Of a stretch of DNA of 64,000 nt, positions 48,104 to 59,497 are shown piece by piece. The notes under the pieces are model-generated. The model was not told the DNA's origin, did no database searches, and worked only from the letters and a program-made list of their open reading frames with translations. Source of the stretch: Pelagomonas calceolata. Taxonomy: Eukaryota; Sar; Pelagophyceae; Pelagomonadales; Pelagomonadaceae. Position 1 is the first letter of the stretch. The number at the start of each line of letters is the position of its first letter. A program made the translations under genes and the position numbers. Location: contig CAKKNE010000006.1 in the NCBI GenBank assembly GCA_918797485.1, positions 3,410,001 to 3,474,000 on the forward strand, read 5' to 3'.

Positions 48104-49650
48104 GTGAACCGGCGCAAGCCGGCACATAATTGGCCTGCTTGTCGCGGCACCGAGCTCTGCGCCGACAAAGGCCTGATCGAGGCGCACCTCCTCGTCCTGG
48201 GCACCTTCGATGATCTGGAACAAGCAAAGGCGGAGCTTTTGACGATGGTTTCTACTATATTTGGACCCGATACCTGGGACGCGCGCCGTCAGGCGCAGAT
48301 CGTGGAACTTTTCCGTCTGTACTCTAATGGGAACGTCGCGCTCGGTCCTTTAGTAGATAAGGTACTCGAGGCGCGCGGCGAGCTGGGCGCCTTTGATCCG
48401 GGAGGTATACTGGAAAATATAGGAGAAGCTCTCTTCCAAGCCGGCCTCGTGGCAATCGAGGACGGCGTTCTCGTCGATGGTCCGCGGCTCGTACGAGCAC
48501 GCGATGCTTTAGTGGAGAAGCGGGGCTACAGCCCCGACTCGAACGCGGTCCGGTCGTTAACTGTCGAGACCACGCTCGTCGTGTGGTTTAATTTGGTGCT
48601 TTCGGATCTGGAACTGCAGAAGGCAGTGCCGCTGCTCGCAAGCGCCAGCGCCTATATTCTCAGAACCTTCTTCGCGGTTTCTACTGTTCTTCACTCGTCT
48701 ACCTTCAGCTATCATAACTCACTGTTGTTCCACGCAGGTCTATCCCCATTGCTTCTGGGGCGCATACTCGATGGTCGCCGTGCAGAAGTTCCCGGGCCTG
48801 CTGAACGACTTCTGGAAGGCTGGCGCCGGAGAATCGCTCACGTTGGTGGCTTCGGGCGACAAGTCCGCCTACAAGCTCATGGTCAAGGCCTGCGCCGACG
48901 CCTACCCCTACGTGATCGTTCGTGGCGCGCTGTGTCGAATTAAAAGGTCGTCTTCTATGAGACACGCCGCGTTGATGGCTGCGTCGCGACGACGGCAGCG
49001 TTGCGTCGATGGCGCCGCGTCGATGGCGCCACGTCGCGTCGATGGCGTCATGTCGATGGCGTCGCGTTGATGGCCGCATCGACTGTGTCGCGTCCATGGC
49101 GTCGCTTCGCGTCGATGGCGTCGTGGCTTCGAGAGCGTGGCGCTGGACATGGCCTCGACGTAGCCCAACGAGAGTCGAGCTGCTCGCGCCGACGCTGCGA
49201 CTCGTCGATTTCCACACAGGTCGCCTGGAGAAGTCCTTGCTCAAGGACCTCCACGACGAGAAGAAGATGCAGAAGAAGCTCTACGACGCGATCAAGGGGT
49301 CCGACGAGCAGTGGACGTTGGTCTTCGCAGTGAAGGACGTGGTCGTGAAAAACGGTGCGGATCCTGGGATTCGCGCCATCTACTACGTTGAACTACCCGC
49401 GGACGAGACGTTTTCGACGGTGGGCCTGCAGAAGATCGACAACGTGCCTGCTCTCACGACGCCTTTTGCGTATTTGACGGTCGCCGTAGCTCAGGCCGGA
49501 CGGGCGCAAGCGGGCGGCTCTATCGTCGTCGTGTTCAACGAGAAGTTCGCGCCGCGGAAGGCGCCTCGCACTACCCAAGGCTTGCCGTTCGGCTACAACG
49601 ACAAGGAGCAATACCTGAGGGCGTGCCTCGAACAGGGGCGCGTCCTTTAG
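48104..49650 (+). CDS. Unrecognised intron-containing gene, 5' end uncertain
   Basis: Exons up to 48676, 48738..48921 and 49220..49650 give ~395 residues in one frame. No ATG at the open 5' end (first in-frame ATG at 48245); an acceptor-like GTGCGCACAG at 48084-48093 suggests a missing upstream exon. Text: LVVWFNLVLSDLELQKAVPL, then VYPHCFWGAYSMVAVQKFPG, LTLVASGDKSAYKLMVKACA, and after the second intron EKSLLKDLHDEKKMQKKLYD, IYYVELPADETFSTVGLQKI and GYNDKEQYLRACLEQGRVL. Soluble mixed fold; family not recognised. The frame continuity over two introns with proper splice sites is good evidence that it is real. Confidence 0.55.
48922..49219 (+). mobile_element. Introner-like intron, family A ends, tandem GTCGATGGCG core
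   Basis: Donor in the 8-mer GTGGCGCG; element start CTGTGTCGAATTAAAAGG; element end GTCGATTTCCACACAG; next exon GTCGCCTG (partial match to the first 8-mer). The middle (48990-49130) repeats GTCGATGGCG about eight times with small changes. Confidence 0.7.
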
Positions 49651-49937
49651 CGTGTGACCGCGACGTTTCCATCAAAATGAATCAGGGCCACGAATAGCGG
49701 CTCGCAGCCGCTCGCGTGGAATAGCAGAAGTATTAATCGTTCTGAATTGTATATGGGGTTACAACAGTCGCTGCGGTCCGACGAGGAGAGCGTGCGATCG
49801 GAGCAGGAGGGGTATTGACGTAAGATATCTCACTATTCTTCAGCCGGTTCGCACGCCTCGACAGCGAGAACTAACGACTGAGGAACACACCCTCGCGGCT
49901 CCCGGAAGCTCCGCGGACAAACCTGCGCGTTCCGATC

Positions 49938-50061
49938 AGGCTCAGGCTAATTACGTCGCGGGGTCCCCCGTACCCCTCCCGCTCCCCCCGGGCCCACCCA
50001 GGCTCAGGCTAATTACGTCGCGGGGTCCCCCGTACCCCTCCCGCTCCCCTCGGGCCCACCC
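49938..50061. repeat. 62-bp tandem direct repeat, two copies
   Basis: Unit begins AGGCTCAGGCTAATTACGTC and continues through CCCCCGTACCCCTCCC to CGGGCCCACC. The copies start at 49938 and 50000 and differ at about one base, so the duplication is recent. Confidence 0.85.
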
Positions 50062-50090
50062 GTCCGGCTGGACTAGGACGCAGCCGTATT

Positions 50091-50110
50091 GCTAGTATCT
50101 TACCGCTAGC
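50091..50110. promoter_or_regulatory. Dispersed palindromic upstream motif, short form
   Basis: GCTAGTATCTTACCGCTAGC, a 20-bp member lacking the central GGC, 200 bp upstream of the GBP start. Confidence 0.55.
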
Positions 50111-50309
50111 TCGATGGCAAACGGCGCGGCTGATCACGGATTTTGAGTCAGTCAGTCGCTCCGCTGGGAGCTGGTGCACCACCGCTCGCCCCCAAATTTG
50201 AATCTCCGCCCAGCTGCTCGAAATCCAGCCGCGCCGCGTGCGCAGCCCACCGGTCACCGCTCCAGCCCAAGGAAGGGATTGCGGCGCGCGCGACCAGACC
50301 GCGGCGCGC

Positions 50310-52475
50310 ATGCTCAACAGCATCACCAACATGGGCAAGAAGACCAAGAAGAAGGCCGCGCCGCCGCCGCCGCCGCTGACCAGCGGCCAGCGCGTGCGCT
50401 ACCAAGGCGCCGAGGGCTTCGTCTCCAAAATAAACGGAGACGCCTACGAGATCGCGTTAGATGGCGGCCGCGTCGTCCAAGCGACGAGAAACGACCTCGA
50501 GCCCATCCACCGCCGTTTGTCCACGAAGCAGCCGTCGAACAAACTCTCGTCGACGCGGTCGTCCACCGAGCTCGATTACAGGGGCACGAACTTCGAGGAC
50601 TTTCCGGACGAGGCCTTACCTCTCATAGAAGTGTCGGACGACAAGGAGGTGTTGAAAGTGAATGAGGAAGCTGTTGAATTGTTGAGAAGGATCGACTGCG
50701 CGATTTGCCCCATTTCCATTGTTGGTCTTTATAGGACCGGGAAAAGTTCATTGTTGAACTTCCTGCACGGCGGCAAGGCCGGCTTTCGCACGGGCCATTC
50801 CGTTTCGAGATGTACGAGAGGCGTCTGGATTTATGGAAGGCCTACAAGGGCTACGTTAGGGGATGGGACACAAGTAGCAGTCGTCCTCCTAGATACGGAG
50901 GGCGTCGGCGGCCTAGAGGCCGATAGGAGGTACGACGAGCGCATCTTCGCATTAGCAACACTACTTTCTGCGACTCTTGTGTATAACTCGCTCGGTAGCA
51001 TCGATGAGAACGCAATTGGTCAGTTAAGTTTCGTGGCCCAATTGTCGCGGCACGTGCGCTTCGCTCCGAAAGAAGATAATGATGTTGATGAGGGCGACGA
51101 GGCCGAGGAGGACGCGCGACGCTTGGGTGCTGTTATGCCCGCGTTCACGTGGGTGCTGCGGGACTTCGCGCTGGAGCTCGCGGATGAACGGGGCGACGCG
51201 ATCACGGCGGATGAATATTTAGATCGGTCCTTGAGGCCCCAACGGGGCTTCGAAGCTGCTGTGCTCGAGAGGAATCGCGTGAGACACGTGCTCGGGGCGT
51301 TCTTTCCCAAGCGGCAGTGCCGGACGTTGGTGCGGCCGGTCCACGACGAAGCTAAATTGCAGCAGGTCGATTCTTTGTCCCCAGAGGAACTAAGACCGGA
51401 GTTTCGCAGAAACCTGGAGGAGTTAAAAGACGCGCTCTTCGCGCCCGAGCACGTCAAGCCCAAGTGCGCGCCCGGTTCCAATGCACCGGTCTCGGGAAGT
51501 GCCTTCGTGGACCTCGCGCAGCAGTTCGTCGAGGCCATCAACAATGGGGGAGTACCCGTCGTCAGTAGCGCGTGGGACCACGTTTCTCAGACGGAGTGCA
51601 CGCATGCATCCAAAGAAGCTTTGCAGTTGTACAGTGAAGTCTCGCTAGATCTGCCTCTCGATGAAGTGGAGTTACATGCTCTGCTCGAGAAGGCTGAAAA
51701 TGACGCCCTGAGTGCCTTCGACGCCCGAGCTTTAGGTGACGCGCGACCGGAACACCGGAAGGACCTGAAAACACAACTCGCGAAGAAGACGAAGGACTGG
51801 CGTAGTCGTAATGATGCGGCGTCGCAGGACGCGTGTCGGAAATCATTGGACCAACTGTACATGGACGTGGTGTTTGAATCTCTGCAGAATTTGGGGAAAG
51901 AGGAGGCCGGGGCCACGGACGCTGCTATGAGGTTGGAAGATGCCTGGAGCGAGCTGAGGAAGCGGTACGCGAAGGATCCGAGGGCGCGGGGCCCGGCGCG
52001 CGATCGAGCCTTGGCGTCATGCTTGTCGATGAAGTGGCCCGAGGCGGCCCACGAGCTGGCGCGTCGACTGGAGCAGCGGTGCGACGAGGCCGTGCGGAAG
52101 GAGCACGACAAGTTGGTCGGGGCGCGCGCCGAATTGGCTGAATTAGAAGGGAGTGCTGCCGCGCGCGCGAGGATGCTCGAGGACGCCCAAGCTGCATTGG
52201 TGTCGACGCAGCTCGAGAAGGCGCGCCACGAAGCCCGGTGCCAGGCCGCGACGCGCAATCTCGAAGAGGTGCAGAGAAGGAGCGACCGCGACAAGGGACG
52301 GTGGGACGAGGAAAGGAAAAGGTTGGAGGTCGAGCTGGAGCGGTGCCGCGCGAAGCTGAGCGTGGCGACGGAGAAGGTCAACAACCAAGAACGAGCGAAG
52401 GAGGATTCCATGCGGGCGCTGCCGTCGCCGTCCAATACCGCGGGCAAGGGGGGGTGCGCCTGCGTCGTGGCGTAA
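50310..52475 (+). CDS. Guanylate-binding protein (GBP/atlastin-type GTPase) with CaaX end
   Basis: 721 residues from MLNSITNMGKKTK. An N-terminal ~60-residue SH3/KOW-like module (SGQRVRYQGAEGFVSKINGD) precedes the large GTPase domain: P-loop SIVGLYRTGKSSLLNFL, switch RTGHSVSRCTRGVWIYG, VVLLDTEGVGG (G3), and TWVLRDFALEL with the RD guanine motif of GBPs. The C-terminal half is a long helical stalk and coiled coil. The last four residues are CVVA, a CaaX prenylation box, preceded by GKGGCA. GBPs self-assemble on membranes, in animals on pathogens. A prenylated GBP in an alga suggests a membrane-remodelling or defence role, inferred. Confidence 0.85.
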   Translation: MLNSITNMGKKTKKKAAPPPPPLTSGQRVRYQGAEGFVSKINGDAYEIALDGGRVVQATRNDLEPIHRRLSTKQPSNKLSSTRSSTELDYRGTNFEDFPDEALPLIEVSDDKEVLKVNEEAVELLRRIDCAICPISIVGLYRTGKSSLLNFLHGGKAGFRTGHSVSRCTRGVWIYGRPTRATLGDGTQVAVVLLDTEGVGGLEADRRYDERIFALATLLSATLVYNSLGSIDENAIGQLSFVAQLSRHVRFAPKEDNDVDEGDEAEEDARRLGAVMPAFTWVLRDFALELADERGDAITADEYLDRSLRPQRGFEAAVLERNRVRHVLGAFFPKRQCRTLVRPVHDEAKLQQVDSLSPEELRPEFRRNLEELKDALFAPEHVKPKCAPGSNAPVSGSAFVDLAQQFVEAINNGGVPVVSSAWDHVSQTECTHASKEALQLYSEVSLDLPLDEVELHALLEKAENDALSAFDARALGDARPEHRKDLKTQLAKKTKDWRSRNDAASQDACRKSLDQLYMDVVFESLQNLGKEEAGATDAAMRLEDAWSELRKRYAKDPRARGPARDRALASCLSMKWPEAAHELARRLEQRCDEAVRKEHDKLVGARAELAELEGSAAARARMLEDAQAALVSTQLEKARHEARCQAATRNLEEVQRRSDRDKGRWDEERKRLEVELERCRAKLSVATEKVNNQERAKEDSMRALPSPSNTAGKGGCACVVA

Positions 52476-52546
52476 GGGGACAGTTTTCTATACCATGCGC
52501 GGCGATGGCGTAAAGCATACGCACGTCTAGAACACAAATTACAAGC

Positions 52547-53518
52547 CTACGCCATCTTCAAAACCCAAGCCACGACCCGCTCGCTCAGCGCCGCCACGAG
52601 CGACACCGTGTGGAACACGTGGCCCCGCTTCGGGTCGAGGCCCTCGAAGAGGACGACGTCCTTCGGCGGCGCCAGCGTGCCGTACCACTTTAAAGCAGCA
52701 TGCTTGGCGGCGTACTGGTCCCGCGTGCCCCAGACGAACAGCTTCGGCTTTGGAACTGAAGCGTAGCCGCGCCACCGCCCCGCCGCGTGCGGCAGCGTAA
52801 GAAACCAGAGATAGTCGCAGGGATACGAGATGCACACCATGCCATCCACCTCATCAAAGCGCCCGGCCGCCGCCGCGGCCACGGCGGCGCCGAAGGACAC
52901 GCCGACCACGTAAACCCGAGACGCGCCGAGCTGCGCGCGCGCCCATCTTACAACAACTCCGCAGTCCCGGACCTCGCCGTCGGGCTCCATCAACGACGCT
53001 GAACCGCTAGATTGCCCCGTGCCGCGCTGGTCGTATCTAATGGAAGCAATTCCGTCGGCGGCCGCGCGTCGCGCGATGCCGCACAGCTCCGCCATGTCCG
53101 ACGTGCCGCCCAGCGCCGGGACTAATACCAAAGCCGTCTCCGACTGGATCCCGGCCACGACGCCGTGCAAGGTGTCACCGTCGGCGCCCTCCAGCGTCAC
53201 GCGCCGCTCGTCGATGGCCTGGTGGACGAGCGCGGCCTTGGCTGCGGCGCGCGCTTGGATGGAGTGCTGGCGGCGCTGCGCTATTACAGTTTCGGGCGGG
53301 CCCTGGCCCCAGGCGCGCGCCCGCTCGGCGGCCTCGAGCGCCCGCGCGGCCTCGTCGGCCGCGCGCGCGGCCGCCGTCCGCGGCGCGTGGCGCGCGACGT
53401 CGACGACTTCCGGAGCAGCTTCTGTGGCGGGCCAGGCGGAGAGGCAGCCGACGAGGTCGCCCATGGTGTCGTCGCGCGCCGCGTCGGCGGCAGCCTTCCT
53501 CTTTGCAAAGGGCTCCAT
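52547..53518 (-). CDS. Alpha/beta hydrolase
   Basis: 323 residues. The first ~115 residues are alanine-rich helix (RTAAARAADEAARALEAAER). The hydrolase core: ALVLVPALGGTSDM, SIRYDQRGTGQSSG (the DQRG turn), VYVVGVSFGAAVAAAA (nucleophile Ser in GVSFG), LFVWGTRDQYA (acid), and KRGHVFH (His). The set matches serine hydrolases of the esterase/S33-like superfamily. No signal peptide. Substrate unknown. The codon 5' of the ATG at 53518 extends the frame only by one. Confidence 0.75.
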   Translation of the reverse strand: MEPFAKRKAAADAARDDTMGDLVGCLSAWPATEAAPEVVDVARHAPRTAAARAADEAARALEAAERARAWGQGPPETVIAQRRQHSIQARAAAKAALVHQAIDERRVTLEGADGDTLHGVVAGIQSETALVLVPALGGTSDMAELCGIARRAAADGIASIRYDQRGTGQSSGSASLMEPDGEVRDCGVVVRWARAQLGASRVYVVGVSFGAAVAAAAAGRFDEVDGMVCISYPCDYLWFLTLPHAAGRWRGYASVPKPKLFVWGTRDQYAAKHAALKWYGTLAPPKDVVLFEGLDPKRGHVFHTVSLVAALSERVVAWVLKMA

Positions 53519-53939
53519 CACTTTGCGGGAGCCATTCCTCGAAAAATTTGGGGGCAGCCGCCCGAATTGCGATGAGTGATGTGCCGAGGCGCCTCCTGCG
53601 CGCCGGCGTCGAGCGGTCCCGGCTGCTTTTGTGATGCTGCCCAGCTTTGGCCTCTCCCTCTCCCTGGATTCGCATTCGTCGACTTTGGTTTCGCGACGCG
53701 TCGCCGTTGGAGTTGTTTGAGGAGTGGATTGGCCAGGAGGACTGCAAATTTTTCGAAAACCCGTCCCGCCTCGTCATCTCGGTCGTCGCGGTTTTTGACT
53801 GGATTCAGCATCTATTCGTGCACGCGGTTGCAAAACAGGTGTCACGGACGCACGACAGCTGCCTCCGCCTCGGCTTGCAGCGAGATCCGCCGCCGCCGCG
53901 CCCGATTTGAGCTGTAATCACTGCCAAAGGCCAGCTGCG
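53519..53939. other. Intergenic, divergent promoter region
   Basis: 421 bp between the hydrolase and the farnesyl diphosphate synthase gene. Nothing recognised. Confidence 0.4.
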
Positions 53940-55386
53940 ATGCTCGAGGCCGTCCTCACTCTACTGGCAGCGGCCTGGGGCGCGGCCATCCACCAACTCG
54001 TGCCGGCAGACCAACAACTCGCCGTCGGTGTCTTAGCATTCATCACTCTAGGAGCCGCGTACCTCTGCCAAAGCAAAACCAAAGAGTTAAGTGCCATCGG
54101 CCCCGCTGTTGATGAAGCCAAAGTAACCAAAAGGCCCTACCCTACGTATGATATCTCCACGCCGGAAGCGAAGAAGGCGTCCTTCAAAGCGATCATCCCG
54201 ATCCTCATCGACGAGGCCTGTGAGGAACTCGAGCAGTCCTATGAAGTGCGACCGGACGAGGTGGCGTGGATCCGGAAAGTTTTAGATTACAACGTGACGG
54301 GGGGCAAGATGAACCGAGGCTTGATGGTCGTCGAGAGCGGCATCTTGCTGTTTGGAGACCGTTGTACGAACGACGATTTATGCAGGTTCGCAGTTTTAGG
54401 CTGGGTCATCGAGATGCTGCAGGCCTGGTTGCTCATTGCGGATGATATTATGGACTCGTCCGTGACGAGGCGGGGCCAGCCGTGCTGGTACAAGAAGGAT
54501 GGTCTCGGTGTCGCGGCTATTAATGATGCTTTCTTGGTGGAGATGCTCCTGTTCAAGGCCTTGCGGAGGCATTTTGGGGATCGGCCCGAATATTCCAGAT
54601 TAGTTGATTTGGTCATGGAGACGACTCTACAGACCGAGTTAGGACAGCTGTTGGATATCAAGTGCGACACCGCTCCTCTCTCAGCTTTTACGCTGGACCG
54701 GTGGACGGCCATCGTCAAGTACAAGACGGCGTTCTATTCCTTCTACCTGCCCGTGGCGATGGCCATGGTCTGCGTGCGCGGCTGCGTCCTTTGTACGTTA
54801 CCACGGTGGCGCGCCATCGCCGCGCCGACGATCGCGTCGCGTTTTACCTGTCGACGGCGTCGCGCGCCGTCGATGCGTTCGGGGCCGCGGCGACGGCGTC
54901 GCGCCGCGCCATCGCCGCGCCGCGCCATCGCCGCGCCGATCATGGCGTCGCGTCCCGCAGGCCGGCATCGAAGATAGATCTGAATATGACGCTGCGCGCG
55001 AAATATTAGTCGTGATGGGCGTCTACTTCCAAGCCCAAGATGATTTCCTGGACGCCTTCGGTTCGCATGAACAGATCGGGAAAATAGGCACGGATATTCA
55101 AGATAAAAAATGCGGCTGGCTCTTCGTCAACGCGTACAACGGCATGGTCGACGCCAAGGACAAGGCGTACCTCGACAAGCACTACGGGCAGCCCACGTGC
55201 AAAGTGGGCTCGAAGCCGGAGAAGGCGATCAAGGAGATCTACAGAAAGATCGGCCTCGAGGCCAAGTATCAAAAATACGAGGAGGACAGCTACGCGCAGA
55301 TCATGAGCCTCAAGGGCAGCGCGAAGCAGGTCCCGTGGGCCGTCTTCGAGACGTTCCTCAAGAAGGTCTACAAGCGGAAGAAGTGA
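53940..55386 (+). CDS. FPPS: Farnesyl diphosphate synthase with N-terminal membrane anchor
   Basis: Exons 53940..54773 and 54961..55386, ~419 residues. The enzyme condenses IPP with DMAPP/GPP to farnesyl diphosphate for sterols and prenylation. First aspartate-rich motif LLIADDIMDSS, second FQAQDDFLDAFG, plus GGKMNRGL and KYKTAFYSFYLPVAMAM; the splice restores VC|AGIEDRSEYDAAREIL; C-terminal YKRKK. Before the catalytic domain, residues 1-50 contain hydrophobic stretches (MLEAVLTLLAAAWGAAIH and LAVGVLAFITLGAAYLC) not found in yeast or plant cytosolic FPPS, so it is probably membrane-tethered, perhaps ER or peroxisome. The intron is 187 nt. Confidence 0.93.
54774..54960 (+). mobile_element. Introner-like intron in FPPS, family C
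   Basis: Donor 8-mer GTGCGCGG, then element start CTGCGTCCTTTGTACG, end GTCGCGTCCCGCAG. Interior CGCGCCATCGCCGCGCC repeats in both orientations. Flanking duplication decayed. Confidence 0.65.
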
Positions 55387-55535
55387 GCTTTGTTTTCTCG
55401 GGGGGCGGCTAACGTGGGTTACCTTTACTCCGGCTCACGCAGACACGAGTACAACGCGGGGCGACCGACCGCCGCATCGACGCGGTCGAGTAGACTTCTA
55501 CTTACAGCGTAAAGGGGTAAAACAAGCAAGGCGAT

Positions 55536-56368
55536 CTAGTCGGCCGCGATGGAGACGACGCAGTACTCGGGCGGCGGCACGGGCGGGTCGGCACCGGTCG
55601 GATTGGCCAGGTCGCGGACCAGGACCTGTGCATAAATCAAAATTTCACGGCGCCTTCGCGCTGAATCGCCGCGTCGACCTCCACGCCATCGACGCGACGC
55701 CTGCTCGATAGCGTGGCGATGTCGGTTCCTCACTGCTCGACGGAGCCAGCGCGGTGGCCACGTCATCGCCGAGAAATGACTTTGTGAACAATTATCGGGT
55801 GCACCCGACTCACTGGTTCACTGGTTGATTTATGCACAGACCAACGAAGCCATCGACCTCGTCAGGCTGCTGCCGCCGCTTCTCCGCCTCGGCGAGCTCC
55901 CTCGCGGCGCGCGCGTGCCGCTCCTGCGCTGCCCGGTACTCGGCCTGCGGTTTGCGTTTTTTGTGAGTCGCGGCGATGGCGTGCGAGGACGCTGACTCGT
56001 GCCTCGCAACGCCGCCGCTCCTCGTTCCGCGTGTGCGCGAGCAGCCCTCCCGGTGGTGAACCGTCTCCATCTTCGTCGCCGCTCATCCTTCGCAGGACGT
56101 CGTCCAGGGCGCCCTGGTTTTCCTCGGGCTCGAGGAGGTCGTCGAGCACGGTGGCGGCCAAGCCGGCCGCCACGTTCTTGACGGCGCCCAGTCCCGCGAG
56201 CGCCGCGCCGCCCACCGCGCCGCCCACGTTTTTGAGGGCGCCGAGCGTCGGGCTCACGTCGTCGCCGCCGGCCGGCGGCGGCGGCGCGTCGTCTTCCGGT
56301 CGCTGCGGAGAGCTCTCGTCCGGCCGCGGCGGGTCCGGATCCATGATAGACGTATCGTAGATGTCCAT
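55536..56368 (-). CDS. Small hypothetical coiled-coil protein with two introners
   Basis: Exons 56368..55997, 55944..55846 and 55625..55536 give ~186 residues. N-terminal half acidic and proline-rich (DPDPPRPDESSPQRPEDD), a Gly/Ala helix LKNVGGAVGGAALAGLGAVK, then EPEENQGALDDVLRRMSGDE; after intron 1 AEYRAAQERHARAARELAEA forms a coiled coil continuing from NEERRRCEAR; after intron 2 VLVRDLANPTGADPPVPP and the end EYCVVSIAAD. Three donors for intron 1 keep frame, so that edge may shift by up to ~9 nt. Family not recognised; soluble. Confidence 0.55.
55626..55839 (-). mobile_element. Introner element, family B, with perfect 15-bp terminal inverted repeats
   Basis: Both ends carry CTGTGCATAAATCAA (as its complement at the far end). 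214 bp. Interior contains CGCCATCGACGCGACGCC and CGATAGCGTGGCGATG. The donor GT lies six bases before the element (GTTGGT); AG is the last two bases; the following exon begins GTCCTGGT. Confidence 0.85.
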
Positions 56369-56908
56369 CTTTGACGGGATAACGCTAATTTGAATCTGGG
56401 CGAAGCTGTGATGAGCGCGCGGCGCTCAGGACTAATAGTCGGCCTGTTCTTTACGCGTGCGCTCTCGTTTGACTGCCAGAGCGCCTCGTTCTCCCAGGTT
56501 GATTGAGCTGGATCGCGGAGCCTACGGATTTCGGGAGCTGCTGTGGTCGAAAATGTGGAAGGAAAGAAGTGCGCGAGGGTGTTGAATGACCGATCTTTCG
56601 GCTTCACGCACGCGTATTCCCGCTGTGTGCTTGGCACCCCTGCCGGCGCTGCTTGGCCAGCCGCCCCCCATGGCACGTACCGCTCGAGCCATACCAGCAG
56701 CCCTCAGGGCACCTAAAGACGCAATATCGGCGCGCAGGGGCCGTCGCGCCCCCACAAAACCGACCCGCGCGGCACCGCGGCGCGACGCGACGCCATCCTC
56801 GACGCCTCCTCGACGCCATCGCTGCGACAAGGCGACGCCGTCGACGCGACGCGCGAACAAGGAGCTAAGAATAGACAGCCTTACCCCGCCAGGACAGGAA
56901 GGAAGAAT
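56369..56908. other. Intergenic with an introner-like fragment
   Basis: 540 bp between the small gene and the Cpn60 stop. At 56780-56855 the plus strand repeats GACGCGACGCCATC/CTCGACGCCATCGC phrases typical of introner interiors, here outside any gene I can define. Confidence 0.55.

Positions 56909-59497
<2,589 letters not shown>

Larger units (their letters stand above)
49651..50309. other. Intergenic
   Basis: Holds the tandem repeat at 49938 and the palindromic motif at 50091, listed separately. No coding frame of interest. Confidence 0.5.

Noticed and set aside
49938-50061. Terminal repeats of a mobile element
   Set aside because: The two copies abut each other, with no interior and no flanking duplication; a simple tandem duplication explains them.
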